The translations under genes and the position numbers were made by a program. Below the pieces are notes generated by a model. It made no database searches. It had not been told where the DNA came from and was given only the letters and a program-made list of their open reading frames with translations. A stretch of 64,000 nt of DNA, from assembly GCA_009838525.1 (NCBI GenBank), contig VXRJ01000010.1, forward strand, positions 252,021 through 316,020, written 5' to 3'. Of this stretch, positions 51,810 to 62,973 are shown in pieces. The stretch comes from Acidobacteriota bacterium (lineage in GTDB: Bacteria > Acidobacteriota > Vicinamibacteria > Vicinamibacterales > UBA8438). Position 1 is the first letter of the stretch. Every line of letters begins with the position of its first letter.

Positions 51810-51824
51810 AAGTATGAGCATACT
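51806..51824 (-). promoter_or_regulatory. Two overlapping palindromes at the antitoxin start
   Basis: CTCATA-AG-TATGAG (51806-51819) and AGTATG-AG-CATACT (51811-51824) are both perfect palindromes with six-base arms and two-base centres, offset by five bases. They cover the antitoxin start codon region. The likely role is an operator for autoregulation by the toxin-antitoxin complex, which would bind in alternative or overlapping registers. Confidence 0.5.
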
Positions 51825-51898
51825 CCTATTTTCTCTGCTGTAGAGGCGTCAGATGTCGGAAGTGCCGCGCCGGCTGGCGCGTAGGCGATAATCCCCGC

Positions 51899-52846
51899 AT
51901 GTCCGATCGGGTGCGGGTGTTCGCGCCGGCGACGGCGTCGAACCTGGGGCCGGGCTTCGACGTGCTGGGGCTGGCCCTCGAGCGGCCGGGTGACCTGGTC
52001 GACGCGGAGCCGCGCGATCAGCCGGGGGTCGAGATCGTCGAGGTGACCGGCGCTGACTCGCTAAGCACGGATCCCGGCGAGAACGTGGTCGGGATCGCGG
52101 CGCAGGCGGCGCTCGACCGGCTGGACGGCGCGTCCGGCGTCCGGCTCTGGCTGCACAAGCAGATGCCGCTCGGGAGCGGGCTGGGAAGTTCCGCGGCGAG
52201 CAGCGTGGCCGGGGCGGTGGCGGTGAACACGCTGTTCGGAGGCACCCTCACGGCGGATGATCTCGTAGCGTGTGCGTTGCGTGGCGAGGCGGCGGCGTCG
52301 GGGACGGCGCATGCGGACAACGTGGCCCCGTGCGTGCTGGGCGGGATTGTCCTGATTCGCGCGTCGAATCCTCTCGATCTGATCCCGCTGCCGGTTCCGG
52401 AAGCGCTGCGAGTCGTCCTCGTCCATCCGCATGCGGAGGTGCTGACGGCCGAGGCACGCCGGCTGGTGGCGGAGCACCGGTTCTCGATCGGCCAGGCCGT
52501 CGCCAACCTCGGAAACGTCGCCGCGCTGGTGGCGGCGCTGCATCAGGGCGATCTCGCGATGCTGGGGCGTAGCATCAGCGACGCTCTCGTGGAGCCCATC
52601 CGGGCTCCGCTGGTGCCCGCGTTCTCCGAAGTCAAGGAAGCGGCATTGGCCGCCGGCGCGCTGGGCTGCTCCATTTCCGGCTCCGGGCCTAGCGTGCTGG
52701 CGTTTGCCGACTCGGATGCGGCGGCCGATTCCGTCGCGACAGCGATGGAAGGGGCGCTCGCCCGAGCCGGCGTCAGCAGCGACCGCTACGTCGGGCCGGT
52801 CAACGCGGCCGGCGCACGAGTTGTCGACCAGGAGCTTGCGCCGTAG
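51899..52846 (+). CDS. thrB: Homoserine kinase
   Basis: A 315-residue GHMP kinase. FAPATASNLGPGFDVLGLAL at the N-terminus, the ATP-binding PLGSGLGSSAASSVAGAVA near 90, and GALGCSISGSGPSVLAF near 260 are the three GHMP motifs with ThrB wording. It makes O-phosphohomoserine for threonine synthesis in the cytoplasm. No thrA or thrC gene is in the window. Start ATG at 51899. Two tandem hairpins begin at its stop codon. Confidence 0.93.
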   Translation: MSDRVRVFAPATASNLGPGFDVLGLALERPGDLVDAEPRDQPGVEIVEVTGADSLSTDPGENVVGIAAQAALDRLDGASGVRLWLHKQMPLGSGLGSSAASSVAGAVAVNTLFGGTLTADDLVACALRGEAAASGTAHADNVAPCVLGGIVLIRASNPLDLIPLPVPEALRVVLVHPHAEVLTAEARRLVAEHRFSIGQAVANLGNVAALVAALHQGDLAMLGRSISDALVEPIRAPLVPAFSEVKEAALAAGALGCSISGSGPSVLAFADSDAAADSVATAMEGALARAGVSSDRYVGPVNAAGARVVDQELAP

Positions 52847-52920
52847 AAGTTTCGCGCCAGCGAAACTTCCAACGCGCCGGGCACGGCGCGCTTTCGCGCC
52901 AGCGAAACTTCCAACGCGCC
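52846..52920. repeat. Tandem stem-loop repeats after thrB
   Basis: A 29-base unit (TTTCGCGCCAGCGAAACTTC followed by CAACGCGCC) occurs twice, at 52850-52878 and 52892-52920, with a 42-base period. The first copy forms a perfect ten-base hairpin, GAAGTTTCGC-GCCA-GCGAAACTTC (52846-52869). The second has a shorter stem. The pair lies between the convergent ends of thrB and the PspC-protein gene; no T-run follows. It could act as a bidirectional stop or an RNA-stabilising element. Confidence 0.7.
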
Positions 52921-52929
52921 CGCACGCCC

Positions 52930-53565
52930 CTAGGACCGCGGTTCTTCCGCGGCAGTATCGGTCGTTGACGCCGTGGAGTCCGTCGCCGGCGCTGCGGCGT
53001 CAGCGTCGCCCGCCAGCTCAACGGCGTCCGCCGGCGACGCGGTGGCCTCCGTCGGCGGAGGAGAGCCTTCCTCCGCCGGAGCCGGGGCTGGCGCCGGCTC
53101 GGCCGCGGCCGGCGTCGCGGCGAGCGGCATGATGATCCACGCCGTCAGGTAGATCAGCAGCCCGCCGATCAGAAGGGTGCAGAGCGTGAGCAGCACCCAC
53201 AACACGCGCACGGCGCTCGGATCGACGCCGAAGAAACTGGCGATACCGCCGCATACGCCCGCCAGCTTGATGTCGGTGGACGATCGCTCCAGCCTCCTGA
53301 CGCCCTGAACGATCGGTTCCGACCCTTCCTCCGCTTCCGGAACGATGAGCCAGCACACGATGTAGGCGAAGACGCCGAGGAAGATGCCGATGCCCAGTCC
53401 CAGCAGTCCCGCCACCGTCAGGCCGAGCCACAACACGCGGATGAACACCGGATCGGTGTCGAGATAGCGCGCGATGCCACCGCAGACCCCGCCGATGCGC
53501 CGGTCGACGAGCGAGCGCCGCAGTTGCTTTGGGGTCGCGCCGCCGGGTGTCTGCTGATTCTCCAT
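52930..53565 (-). CDS. Tandem PspC-domain membrane protein
   Basis: A 211-residue membrane protein with two PspC domains. The first is near residues 15-75 (LVDRRIGGVCGGIARYLDTD and following helices) and the second near 90-150 (DIKLAGVCGGIASFFGVDPS). The C-terminal 60 residues are Pro/Ala/Thr/Glu-rich and likely disordered. PspC proteins act in phage-shock or envelope-stress responses, but pspA is not nearby. Start ATG at 53565 has an AGAGGA site. Confidence 0.9.
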   Translation of the reverse strand: MENQQTPGGATPKQLRRSLVDRRIGGVCGGIARYLDTDPVFIRVLWLGLTVAGLLGLGIGIFLGVFAYIVCWLIVPEAEEGSEPIVQGVRRLERSSTDIKLAGVCGGIASFFGVDPSAVRVLWVLLTLCTLLIGGLLIYLTAWIIMPLAATPAAAEPAPAPAPAEEGSPPPTEATASPADAVELAGDADAAAPATDSTASTTDTAAEEPRS

Positions 53566-53623
53566 CGGTGATTCCTCTCCGTTGCGTCCGGTCGCGGTGT
53601 GTCTCGTCCTCGCGATTCTAGTT

Positions 53624-55561
53624 TCAGTCCGGAGGAGGCGGGAACACCGCCTGCCGCCAACCGCTCACGATATGTACGACGCTCGGGCGGCTCGCAAGTT
53701 CCATCATCACGAATTGCCGTTGGGACGTGATGTCGTATGCCGGGAGGTTGCCGAGCGCGTCCGCGAGGAAGGTTCCCTCGAGGACGAGCGCCGGTTCGCC
53801 AACCGCTGGCCGGGCGTCGCCGTCGCCGATCGGCGCCTCGTACAGACTGCGGCCCCGCCGAAAGAAGAGCGCGTCGCCGGTTCGCGCCCAGACGGGTTCG
53901 GTTCCCCCGGCGGGCGAGACCCGGACCGCCGTCGCGCTGGCTCCGGCCGTAGCGACGCGAACATAGACCTGATCGCCATGGGTGCCGTCCGAGACGTACG
54001 CGATCCACTGGCCACCGGGAGAGTAAGCGGGCGCGCGCTCGTTGGCCGGGGTCGCAAGCCACGGTTCGGGTTCGTCATCGCTGCCGTCGCGCCAGGTCCA
54101 GATGTCGCGGTGGCGGTCCGGGTGCGGTTCGTGGAACGCGAGGCGCCGGCCGTCGGGCGACCACGACCCGGGCGTTCGGAGATCGCCGGCGAGTATCGGA
54201 CCGGACGTCTCGAACTGCGGGAGGCCGAGACGGAACACCTGCTGCAGGCCGGCGCGAGACGAAGCGAACGTAATCGACCCGCCGTCGCGCGACCAGAGAG
54301 GCGAGTGGTTGTCGCCGGCGTCTTCGGTCAGGCGACGGCGTGATCCGCCGGCAAGGTCGAGCAGCCAGAGATCACGCTGCAGGATGGTTGTCGTGGCGCC
54401 GAACGCGATGCGCTGGCCGTCGGGAGAAACGCGCGGCGTCTGGTGCTGCGCGACGACGTTGTCGATCGGCTCGGCACTACCGTCGCGATCGACGAGGACG
54501 AGGCGGTTGGCGCCGGCGGTAACGGCGGGCGGAACGAAGACGAGCGTGCCATCACGGGCAGCCGCGAAGCGCGCGCGACCGAGGCCGTGATAGCCGATGC
54601 CGCTGCTCGCGACTCCCCGCAGAACCGGGCGCGGCGAGAGCGCCAGGGCGGCGCCATCCATCCCGGCGTCCGCGGGGGCTCCGAGCGCGATCGCGATGTC
54701 GGACGGGCGATCGCGGGGCGGGGCGGAGGGGTCGTCGAGATTGTCCAGCAGATCCCGGTCGACTTTGGCCGCGAAGATCTCGCCGCGGCGCGCGACCACG
54801 ATGGTGTTCGGCTCGACCGCGAAGCCGCCCCCGTCCGCCAGAAGCAGCGGGAGCATGCGCCCGGTCCCGACGTGCAGCAGCGCCACGCGCGGATCGCGCC
54901 CGTCGCGCCCGATCGTGAACAGGAGGTGGTCGTCGTCGAAACGTTGCGGCCAGCCGTGCGCCGTTTCACCCGATGCGGTGTCGACGGTCGTAATTGGCGC
55001 TGGCGTTCCGCCGTCCGGCGGCACGGCGAGGAGGCCGGTCGCGCCGGGACCGCCGATGACGATGGTGCCGTCGTGACGCCAGTGGCCTCCCACCGGCAAA
55101 CCGGTGAATTCGGCCAGGAGCGCCGGCACCGGGACGGGCGGCGGCTGATCCGGGCTGGCCGGAACCGCCGACCGCTTCAGTTGGGGCCCGGCGAGGAAGG
55201 CAATGGCGGAGCCGTCCGGCGAGAAGAAGGGCTGTTCGGCGCCGGCGGTATCCGGCAGCTCCACGGCCTCGAAGCTGTCGATCGGCCGGACGTACAGGCG
55301 CGCGCGGCCGTCACGGATGGCGGTATAGGCAAGTTGCCGCCCATCGCGGGACACGGCGATGTCGAGCAACTCCACGTCGTCCGGCACCAGGATGGACAGC
55401 GCGCGCCTGGTGGCGGGAGGCGCGGGCGGATCGTCCGCGGTGGCCCACCAGGCGAGAACCGCGGCGAGTCCGGCCAACCCCACGAGACCCGCGATCAACA
55501 GCGCCCGGCCTAACCGCCGCGCGTCCGCCGTGCCGTCCGGGTCCGAGGGCTCCGTTCTCAT
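53624..55561 (-). CDS. Membrane-anchored PD40/TolB-like propeller, no kinase domain
   Basis: A 645-residue protein. One transmembrane segment near residues 21-43 is followed by a long PD40/WD40-like propeller (for example SRDGRQLAYTAIRDGRARLY, FFSPDGSAIAFLAG, RVSPDGQRIAFGATT, PLWSRDGGSITFASSRAG, SWSPDGRRLAFHEPH). In Acidobacteriota this module is usually the extracellular part of a Ser/Thr protein kinase. Here the first 20 residues are too short for a kinase and no kinase gene is adjacent. Function unknown. Confidence 0.82.
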   Translation of the reverse strand: MRTEPSDPDGTADARRLGRALLIAGLVGLAGLAAVLAWWATADDPPAPPATRRALSILVPDDVELLDIAVSRDGRQLAYTAIRDGRARLYVRPIDSFEAVELPDTAGAEQPFFSPDGSAIAFLAGPQLKRSAVPASPDQPPPVPVPALLAEFTGLPVGGHWRHDGTIVIGGPGATGLLAVPPDGGTPAPITTVDTASGETAHGWPQRFDDDHLLFTIGRDGRDPRVALLHVGTGRMLPLLLADGGGFAVEPNTIVVARRGEIFAAKVDRDLLDNLDDPSAPPRDRPSDIAIALGAPADAGMDGAALALSPRPVLRGVASSGIGYHGLGRARFAAARDGTLVFVPPAVTAGANRLVLVDRDGSAEPIDNVVAQHQTPRVSPDGQRIAFGATTTILQRDLWLLDLAGGSRRRLTEDAGDNHSPLWSRDGGSITFASSRAGLQQVFRLGLPQFETSGPILAGDLRTPGSWSPDGRRLAFHEPHPDRHRDIWTWRDGSDDEPEPWLATPANERAPAYSPGGQWIAYVSDGTHGDQVYVRVATAGASATAVRVSPAGGTEPVWARTGDALFFRRGRSLYEAPIGDGDARPAVGEPALVLEGTFLADALGNLPAYDITSQRQFVMMELASRPSVVHIVSGWRQAVFPPPPD

Positions 55562-55576
55562 CCGGTCTCATAGTAG

Positions 55577-58500
55577 ATGACGGCGTGGTACGATGCCCGC
55601 CCGTTGGCACCTGCCTCGCGCATCACGATCCTGACGGGCCCGGCCGCCGGCGCACGCCTTGACGCGGCGGCGGACTATCTGCGACGCAACCTGCAGGACT
55701 CTACGGCGCCCGAGGTGCTGCTGGTCGGGCAGACGCGCGAGGCGGCGGACGAACTGGCGCGCGGCCTGGCGTTGGAGGCGGGGGCCACGTTCGGTCTGCA
55801 TCGATTCGGCGTGCGGCAGCTAGCGTGGCGCGTGGCGGCGGTGGAGCTGGCGCGTCGCGGCCTCGCACCGGCCAGTCCGCTCGCGGCGGAAGCGGTGGCC
55901 ACCCACGCGGCCTTCGAGGAGCTGACCGGCCGGCGGCTCAACTACCTCCATCCAATTGCGAAGTTCCGCACGTTTGGCCGTACTCTCGCGGCGACCCTGC
56001 GCGATCTGCGCTGCGCCGGCGTCGATCCCGCCGCCGCGAAGGAAACGGGCGGCTGCGGTCCGGACGTCGCCCGGCTCGCCGACCGGTACGACGCGTTGAT
56101 GGACGCTGCCGGCCTGCTGGACGATGCGGCGCTGTTCCGCGTGGGGGCCGACGTTGCGAGGCGCGACGGGACGACGACGGGCCTCCCACTGGGCGGTCCG
56201 CTGCTGCTGCTCGATGTGGCGGTGCTGGACGATGCGGCGTACGATTTCGTTTCGGCGATCGCCGGCCGCGCCAGCTCCGTGTTCGCGACCGTGCCTGCCG
56301 GTGACGGCCCGACGCTGGGTGCACTCCGGCGGTTGCCGGCCGCGGAGACGATCGACACATCGGCCGCCGCGGCGGCGAGCAAGGCTGGCGGGGCCGCAGC
56401 GCGGGATCCGCTCGACCGCGTACGGCGCTATCTCTTCGCGGCGGAGGATCCGCCGGCCGCGTCCGACACCGCGTCCGACACCGACACCGAGACCCTGACG
56501 TTCTTCTCCGCCCCGGGCGAGAGCCGCGAGGCGGTGGAGATTGCCCGGGCGATCGTCAAGGAAGCGGCGCGTGGCATTCCATTCGACGAGATGGCGATCG
56601 TGATCCGCTCGCCGGGCGTTTACGCCGGCCTGGTGGAGACCGCACTCGCCCGCGCCGGCGTCGATGCGTACTTCTCCCGTGGCACCCGTGTGCCGCATCC
56701 GGCCGGCCGTGCGTTCCTTGCGCTACTTGCTTGCGCGCTTGAGAACCTGTCGGCCCGGCGTTTCTCCGAGTACCTTTCGCTGGGCCAGGTGCCGCGGCTG
56801 GATCCTGACGGCGGGCCCCCTCGCAGCGGCGAGCGCTGGACGCTTCCCGACAGCGCGCCGGAGATGACGCCGGCGCTGTCGCAGCCTTCACTCTTCGACG
56901 CCGGGGAGAAGACCGCCGTCGCCGACAGCGACTGTGGCGCCGCGGAAGGGGAAACGGCGGACAGCGACGAGACGCCGGTCGTGGGCGGCACGCTTCGCGC
57001 ACCGCACCGCTGGGACGAGCTGCTTGTCGATTCGGCCGTCGTCGGCGGCCGCGACCGATGGGAACGCCGCCTCGACGGTTTCGCCGCCGAACTCGCCGCC
57101 CGCCTGGAAGAACTCCGAAGCGACGAACCCGAGTCACCTCGCCTGCGGCGTGTCGAGCATCAGACTCGGAACCTGTTGCACCTCCGGCGATTTGCCCTGC
57201 CCGTGATCGATCGCCTGGCCGCTCTCCCCCAGAAGGCGCTCTGGGGTGAATGGCTCGATCACCTCGAGGCGCTGGCGCCTGAGGTGTTGAAGGATCCGGA
57301 CGACGTCCTCGCCGTCCTGGGCGACCTGCGGCCGATGGCCAATGTCGGGCCGGCGCCGCTTGCCGATGTGCGCGATGTGCTTGCCGAGCGGCTGACGGAC
57401 CTGCAGCGCAACCCGCCGCGCCGACGGTACGGCCGCGTCTTCGTCGGTGACCCGGATCAACTGCGGGGCCGGCGCTTTCGCGTCATCTTCATCCCGGGCC
57501 TCGCCGAGCGGGTGTTTCCGCACCGGCACCGGCAGGATCCGCTGCTGCTCGACCGTCACCGCGCCGAGCTCAACGCGGCGACGAACGACGACCCGCCGCG
57601 CATCGGCCTCCCGAGCCGCCACGATCTGAACCAGCGGGAGAAGCTGCTGCTGCAGGTCGCCGTCGGCGCCGCGACCGACCGGATCTGGGTCTCTTATCCC
57701 CGCCTGGAAGCGAGCAAGGCGCGACAGCGGGTTCCGTCGTTCTACGCGCTCGACATAGAGCGGGCGCGCACGGGCCGCATCCCGGATTTCCGCGAGGTGG
57801 AGCGCCGCGCGTCCGAGCAGGTGACGGCGCGCCTCGCCTGGCCGGCGCCACCGGATCCCGATCTCGCGATCGACGATACGGAACATGACCTGGCCGTGCT
57901 GCACGATCTATTCAGACGGCCGACGGACGAGATCACGGGGCGCGCACGGTACCTGTTCCATCTGAACGAGGGCCTGCGCCGCGCCCTCATCGCGCGGTGG
58001 GCCCGCTGGGACCGGCGCTGGTCTAGGCACGACGGCCTGTACGCCGTGAGCGACGCGACGCGCGCGATGTTGGCGGACCACCGGCTCGACCGGCGCGCGT
58101 ACTCTTGTTCCGGCCTGCAGCGCTTCGCCGTCTGCCCGTACCAGTTCTTCCTCGGATCGGTCGCGCGCATCCACCCCCTCGACGAGATCCCGGCGCCGAT
58201 CGAGCAGCTCGACCCGCTGACGCGGGGCAGCATCTTCCACGAGGTGCAGGCGGAGTTCACACGGGCGCTCCAGGAGCAGAATGCCCTGCCGGTGACGCGT
58301 GCGCGGCTCGCGCAGGCCGAGCAGGAGATCGACAGGATCCTCGACGATGTCGCGGCGCGCAGGAAGGACGAGCTCGTTCCCGCGATAGAGCGGGTCTGGC
58401 GCGACGAGATCGAAACGATGCGGACCGACCTGAAGGGGTGGCTCCACCGAGTCGCCGACGAGGGCGGCGAGTGGACCCCGCTGCATGCCGAGTTTGCCTT

Positions 58501-59026
58501 CGGCTTGCCGCCCGGCCCCGGCTTCGATCCGGAGAGCGTGTCAGAGCCGGCCACCCTGGACGGACGCTGGATGCTGCGCGGTGTCGTAGACCAGATCGAG
58601 GCCCCGGCGAGGCCGAGCGAGACGGGCGAGTTGCGGGTTACCGACCACAAGACCGGCAAGGACCGGACGAAGCGGGACATGGTGGTGAACGGCGGTGAGA
58701 CGCTGCAGCCGGTGCTCTACGGCCTTGCCGTGGAGCAGGCTCTCGGACGGCCCGTCAGCGAGTCGCAGCTCTTCTTCGCCACATCCGTCGGCCGCTACCG
58801 GCATCGCGTTGTGCGGCTGGGTGAGAAGGAGCGACGACAGGGGATCGAGGTGCTGGAGGTGATCGACCGCGCCATCGAGACGGGCGTGCTGGTGCCCGCG
58901 CCACGCGACCGGGCCTGCGACTGGTGCGACTTTCGGCCGGTCTGCGGTCCTTGGGAGGAGCGTCGGATAGGGAAGAAGGAACGGCAGGTCCTGAGCGATC
59001 TCCGGGAGCTGAGGTCCCGGCCATGA
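55577..59026 (+). CDS. addB: AddB-like helicase/nuclease subunit
   Basis: An 1149-residue AddB-type protein. The helicase-like core includes [20 protein letters not shown] near 635-650 and [20 protein letters not shown] near 690. The C-terminal RecB-family nuclease domain has [13 protein letters not shown] and VTDHKTGKD near 1000-1025. The four-cysteine iron-sulfur site fits Cys in [15 protein letters not shown] near 845-855 plus [10 protein letters not shown] near 1115-1124. It acts with AddA to process double-strand breaks. Its stop overlaps addA by four bases (ATGA). Confidence 0.92.
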   Translation: MTAWYDARPLAPASRITILTGPAAGARLDAAADYLRRNLQDSTAPEVLLVGQTREAADELARGLALEAGATFGLHRFGVRQLAWRVAAVELARRGLAPASPLAAEAVATHAAFEELTGRRLNYLHPIAKFRTFGRTLAATLRDLRCAGVDPAAAKETGGCGPDVARLADRYDALMDAAGLLDDAALFRVGADVARRDGTTTGLPLGGPLLLLDVAVLDDAAYDFVSAIAGRASSVFATVPAGDGPTLGALRRLPAAETIDTSAAAAASKAGGAAARDPLDRVRRYLFAAEDPPAASDTASDTDTETLTFFSAPGESREAVEIARAIVKEAARGIPFDEMAIVIRSPGVYAGLVETALARAGVDAYFSRGTRVPHPAGRAFLALLACALENLSARRFSEYLSLGQVPRLDPDGGPPRSGERWTLPDSAPEMTPALSQPSLFDAGEKTAVADSDCGAAEGETADSDETPVVGGTLRAPHRWDELLVDSAVVGGRDRWERRLDGFAAELAARLEELRSDEPESPRLRRVEHQTRNLLHLRRFALPVIDRLAALPQKALWGEWLDHLEALAPEVLKDPDDVLAVLGDLRPMANVGPAPLADVRDVLAERLTDLQRNPPRRRYGRVFVGDPDQLRGRRFRVIFIPGLAERVFPHRHRQDPLLLDRHRAELNAATNDDPPRIGLPSRHDLNQREKLLLQVAVGAATDRIWVSYPRLEASKARQRVPSFYALDIERARTGRIPDFREVERRASEQVTARLAWPAPPDPDLAIDDTEHDLAVLHDLFRRPTDEITGRARYLFHLNEGLRRALIARWARWDRRWSRHDGLYAVSDATRAMLADHRLDRRAYSCSGLQRFAVCPYQFFLGSVARIHPLDEIPAPIEQLDPLTRGSIFHEVQAEFTRALQEQNALPVTRARLAQAEQEIDRILDDVAARRKDELVPAIERVWRDEIETMRTDLKGWLHRVADEGGEWTPLHAEFAFGLPPGPGFDPESVSEPATLDGRWMLRGVVDQIEAPARPSETGELRVTDHKTGKDRTKRDMVVNGGETLQPVLYGLAVEQALGRPVSESQLFFATSVGRYRHRVVRLGEKERRQGIEVLEVIDRAIETGVLVPAPRDRACDWCDFRPVCGPWEERRIGKKERQVLSDLRELRSRP

Positions 59027-62000
59027 GCGACGGCCGCACGCCTCCGCGTCTGCCGCTCGCCGACGGCGAGGCCCGCCACCGGATCCGGCATTCCCTCGAC
59101 GAGTCGCTGGTCGTCGAGGCGTCGGCCGGAACTGGCAAGACGAGCGAGCTCGTGGCCCGCATAGTTGCCGTGCTGGAGGGCGGGCGCGCGAGAGTAGACC
59201 AGATCCTGGCCGTCACGTTTACCGAGAAGGCGGCGGGGGAACTGAAGCTGCGCCTGCGTGAGGAACTCGAGCGAGCGCGGCACTCGGACGCCCGTGACGA
59301 TACCGCGACCGCCGCCTCGTCACCGGATCCGGCGGAGCGGGCTCAGAAACTGGACGAAGCGATCGCGCATCTCGAAGAGGCGCAGGTCTCGACCATCCAC
59401 GGTTTCTGCGCCGACCTCCTGCGGGAACGGCCGGTCGAAGCGAGGGTCGATCCGCAGTTCGTGGTGCTGGACGAGTCGCAGTCGCACCGGCTCTTCCGGG
59501 AGGCGTTTCAGGACTGGTTGCAGGCGGCGCTCGACGATCCACCTGAAGGCGTTCGGCGCGCGCTCCGCCGCAGGGACTGGTCGGGTTTCGACGACCCGGA
59601 CACGAGAGGCGACAGCCCGACCGACCGCATCGAGCGCGCCGCCTGGAGCCTGGCCGAGTGGCGCGACTTCACGCGGCCGTGGCGCCGAGAGGACTTTCCG
59701 CGCGAGTCGATGATTGATCAGGTGACGGCGCATCTGACGGAGTTCGCCGACCTGACGGACAAGGCGGAGCAGCGCGGTGATCCGCTCTACCGGGCGATGC
59801 AGCCGGTGCGCGCCGTCGTCCAGCGGATCCGCGAGACGGACGCGATTCGGCCGCGCCGCCGCGACTACGACGGCATCGAGGCGCAACTGGTGCAGCTCGC
59901 CGGCGACCGTGACGTGGTCCGCCCACAGGTCAAGGGTCGCCGCCACCTGTACGGCGCGGCCATCACTCGCGCGGAGGTGCTGGAACGGCACGGGAAGATC
60001 GTCGAGGTTCTCGAGCAGTTCCGCCGCATCGCCAATGCCGACCTTGCCGCGCGCCTGCAGACCGAATTGCGAGATCCGATCGAACGCTACGGCAAGCTGA
60101 AGGCCGACGCCGGCGCGGTCGACTTCGTCGATCTGCTGTTGCGAGCGCGCGACCTGATCCATGACGACGACGTCGTCCGCGGCGACATGCAGGAACGCTA
60201 CGCACGGATCTTCGTCGACGAGTTTCAGGACACCGACCCGCTGCAGGCGGAGATCCTGTTGCTGCTTGCCGCTGACGACCCCGAACAGCGCGACTGGCGC
60301 GAGGTGACGCCCGCTACCGGCAAGCTGTTCATCGTCGGCGATCCGAAGCAGTCCATCTACCGTTTCCGCCGCGCCGACGTCCGCGTCTACCGGCAGGTGA
60401 CCGAGCAGTTGGCGCGGGTCGGCGTGGAGATGTTGTCGCTCTCGACCAGCTACCGCGCCGTGCCGATGATTCAACGCCTGGTGAATGCGGCGTTCGAGCC
60501 GCTCATGAGCACGCCGCCCGCGCCTGCTTCGGGTGGGAACGATGTCCACAGATCGGGGTACGTTCCCCTCGGGCCCTACCGCTTGGACGAGCCGTCGCAG
60601 CCGGCAGTGGTCGCGCTGCCGGTGCCGAAGCCCTACAGCATCCGCAATGTCACGAAGGGGCAGATCGAGGCGTCGCTGCCCGATGCAACCGGCGCGTTCG
60701 TCCACTGGCTGGTTAAGGAGAGTGGCTGGACCGTCACCGAGCGGCAGCCGGGCGGGGCAATGGCGCGGGTGCCGGTCGAGGCGCGTCACGTGGCGCTGCT
60801 CTTCCGGCGATTCACCAGCTTCCGGGACGACAAGACGCGGCCCTATGTCGACGCCCTTGAGTCGCGCGGACTGCCCCATCTGCTCGTGGGGGGGCGCTCG
60901 TTTCACGACCGCGAGGAAGTGGCGACGGTGCGGGGCGCGCTCGCGGCGATCGAATGGCCGGACGACGAGTTGTCGGTGCTCGCGACGCTGCGCGGCGCGC
61001 TCTTCGCGTTCGACGACGAGACCCTCTTCGCTTGGCGTTACCACTTCCGCCGCCTCCATCCCTTCCGCGTCCCACGCGCGCTCCGCCCGGAGGCGGAGGG
61101 GGAGGCCGGCGACGGCGACGCGGGCGACAGCCTGTCGACGACGGACCGGGAACGGTTCCGCCCCGTGGCCGATGCACTGGCGCTGCTGCGCGAGCTCAGC
61201 CGGAGGCGCAACGACGTGCCCATCGCGCGCACCATAGCGATGCTGCTCGATGCCACGCGCGCGCACGCCGGATTCGCCATGCGTCGCGCCGGGGAGCAGG
61301 TGCTCGCGAACGTCCTCCAGATTGCCGAACTGGCACGGCGCTACGAGGAAAGGAGCGGCCTGTCGTTCCGGGGCTTCATCGATCACCTGGCGGACGAGGC
61401 GGCGGAGCACGAAGCGGGCGAGGCGCCGATTCTCGAAGCGTCCAGCAACGGCGTGCGCATCATGACCGTCCATTCGGCGAAGGGGCTGGAGTTCCCCGTG
61501 GTGATCCTGGCCGACCCGACCGCCCGGCTGCATGCGTCCACCGCGAGCCGGTACATCGACTCGGAGGCGGGCCTCTGCGCAATCCGTCTTGCGGGCTGGT
61601 CGCCGATCGACCTGATAGAGCACGAGGAAGAGGAGGTTGCGCTCGACCTGGAGGAGGGCGTCAGGCTTGCCTACGTCGCGGCGACGCGCGCCCGCGACTT
61701 GCTGGTCGTGCCGGCCGTGGGCGATGGGCCGGAGCCGGATTCCTGGATCACGACGACCGAGGGCTGGAAGGACTACTCGCCGCTGCGTGGCGTCTGGACC
61801 AGCCCGCTCTACTCCGCCGTCTATCCCTTCATGGAACGACGCAGGGATGCGGCTCAGGCGGCGGGCTGCCCACCCTTCGGGCGCGACTCGGTGCTGGAAC
61901 GGCCGGACGACACCGGCGCCACCAGGGACACCGTCTCCCCCGGCCTGCACTCGTGGGAACCGGGGGGGCAAGCAACGCTGGCCGACATCGGCGGCCGAGC

Positions 62001-62931
62001 CCGCGACGCGGGTGGCGACGGAAACGACGCGGCTAGCAAGGCCGCCGCGCCGGGCGCGGAGATCGTGCCGTTCCCGGATCGAAGCGTGCGGAATGGCGCC
62101 GGCGCGCGGGATCCGTCGGTTCCTGCCAGCGCCTGGGAAGTGGTCTGGTGGGATCCGTCGCGGCTGGAACTCGGCGTCGACGCGCCCTTCGGTATCCGTC
62201 AGGAGGAGCTGCTCTCGAAGAAGGCGCCGGACAGCGTGGTGGCGGAAGATGTGCGCCGTTACCGTGAGTGGCGCCGGGGCCATGACGACACGTTGGAACG
62301 GGGGGCGCGTCGCAGCCTGGAGGTGACTACGGCGACCGCGCGGGCGCAAGCGGCGGCGGAGAGCGTATCGGGTGACGGGAGCGCGTCGGACGCCGCTTTC
62401 TCAAACGGAGGAGACGGTTCGATCACGCCGGACGACATCGAGGTGATCGACATCGACCGTGCGGCCGACCGGCCCGGCGGAACGCGCTTCGGGTCGCTCG
62501 TTCACGTCCTGCTGGCGACGGTGCCGCTTGAAGAGCCCAGCGGCGCTCCGGGAGTGTTCGCCGGACTGGCGCGCCTCCACGGCCGCGTGCTGGGGGCCAC
62601 GGACGACGAGGTGGAAGCGGCCGCCGAGGTGGCAATCCGGACGCTGGCGCATCCGCTCATCGCCCGCGCCCGCGGCGCCCTCGCCCGGGGCGAGTGCCGG
62701 CGCGAGGTGCCGGTCAGCATGCTCGACGATGACGGCGTGTTGATTGAAGGCGTCGTCGACGTGGCCTTCCGCGAAGACGGCGCCTGGATGGTCGTCGACT
62801 ACAAGACCGACCGCGAGCTGGACGAAGCCGACGATGCGCTCGACGTCTATCGACGGCAGGTCGCTCTCTACGCCGGGATGATCGCGCGCGCCACAGGTGA
62901 GCCCGCCCGCGGCGTGCTGTTGAGGATCTAG
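59023..62931 (+). CDS. addA: AddA-like UvrD-type helicase/nuclease subunit
   Basis: A 1302-residue helicase-nuclease with Walker [11 protein letters not shown] (33-42), motif [11 protein letters not shown] near 397, [15 protein letters not shown] near 438, [10 protein letters not shown] near 470, [17 protein letters not shown] near 815 and [12 protein letters not shown] near 885. The C-terminal nuclease domain has [20 protein letters not shown] near 1245. All UvrD-family motifs appear intact. With AddB it unwinds and resects DNA ends for RecA. Start ATG at 59023 follows GAGG and overlaps the addB stop. Confidence 0.94.
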   Translation: MSDGRTPPRLPLADGEARHRIRHSLDESLVVEASAGTGKTSELVARIVAVLEGGRARVDQILAVTFTEKAAGELKLRLREELERARHSDARDDTATAASSPDPAERAQKLDEAIAHLEEAQVSTIHGFCADLLRERPVEARVDPQFVVLDESQSHRLFREAFQDWLQAALDDPPEGVRRALRRRDWSGFDDPDTRGDSPTDRIERAAWSLAEWRDFTRPWRREDFPRESMIDQVTAHLTEFADLTDKAEQRGDPLYRAMQPVRAVVQRIRETDAIRPRRRDYDGIEAQLVQLAGDRDVVRPQVKGRRHLYGAAITRAEVLERHGKIVEVLEQFRRIANADLAARLQTELRDPIERYGKLKADAGAVDFVDLLLRARDLIHDDDVVRGDMQERYARIFVDEFQDTDPLQAEILLLLAADDPEQRDWREVTPATGKLFIVGDPKQSIYRFRRADVRVYRQVTEQLARVGVEMLSLSTSYRAVPMIQRLVNAAFEPLMSTPPAPASGGNDVHRSGYVPLGPYRLDEPSQPAVVALPVPKPYSIRNVTKGQIEASLPDATGAFVHWLVKESGWTVTERQPGGAMARVPVEARHVALLFRRFTSFRDDKTRPYVDALESRGLPHLLVGGRSFHDREEVATVRGALAAIEWPDDELSVLATLRGALFAFDDETLFAWRYHFRRLHPFRVPRALRPEAEGEAGDGDAGDSLSTTDRERFRPVADALALLRELSRRRNDVPIARTIAMLLDATRAHAGFAMRRAGEQVLANVLQIAELARRYEERSGLSFRGFIDHLADEAAEHEAGEAPILEASSNGVRIMTVHSAKGLEFPVVILADPTARLHASTASRYIDSEAGLCAIRLAGWSPIDLIEHEEEEVALDLEEGVRLAYVAATRARDLLVVPAVGDGPEPDSWITTTEGWKDYSPLRGVWTSPLYSAVYPFMERRRDAAQAAGCPPFGRDSVLERPDDTGATRDTVSPGLHSWEPGGQATLADIGGRARDAGGDGNDAASKAAAPGAEIVPFPDRSVRNGAGARDPSVPASAWEVVWWDPSRLELGVDAPFGIRQEELLSKKAPDSVVAEDVRRYREWRRGHDDTLERGARRSLEVTTATARAQAAAESVSGDGSASDAAFSNGGDGSITPDDIEVIDIDRAADRPGGTRFGSLVHVLLATVPLEEPSGAPGVFAGLARLHGRVLGATDDEVEAAAEVAIRTLAHPLIARARGALARGECRREVPVSMLDDDGVLIEGVVDVAFREDGAWMVVDYKTDRELDEADDALDVYRRQVALYAGMIARATGEPARGVLLRI

Positions 62932-62973
62932 CAGCCCGTGGCTGTGTGACAGAATGGCGGAGGGTTCCACGCG

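Noticed and set aside
59320..62349. A roughly 1000-codon minus-strand frame inside addA
   Set aside because: It is a compositional shadow of addA; all helicase and nuclease motifs lie on the plus strand.
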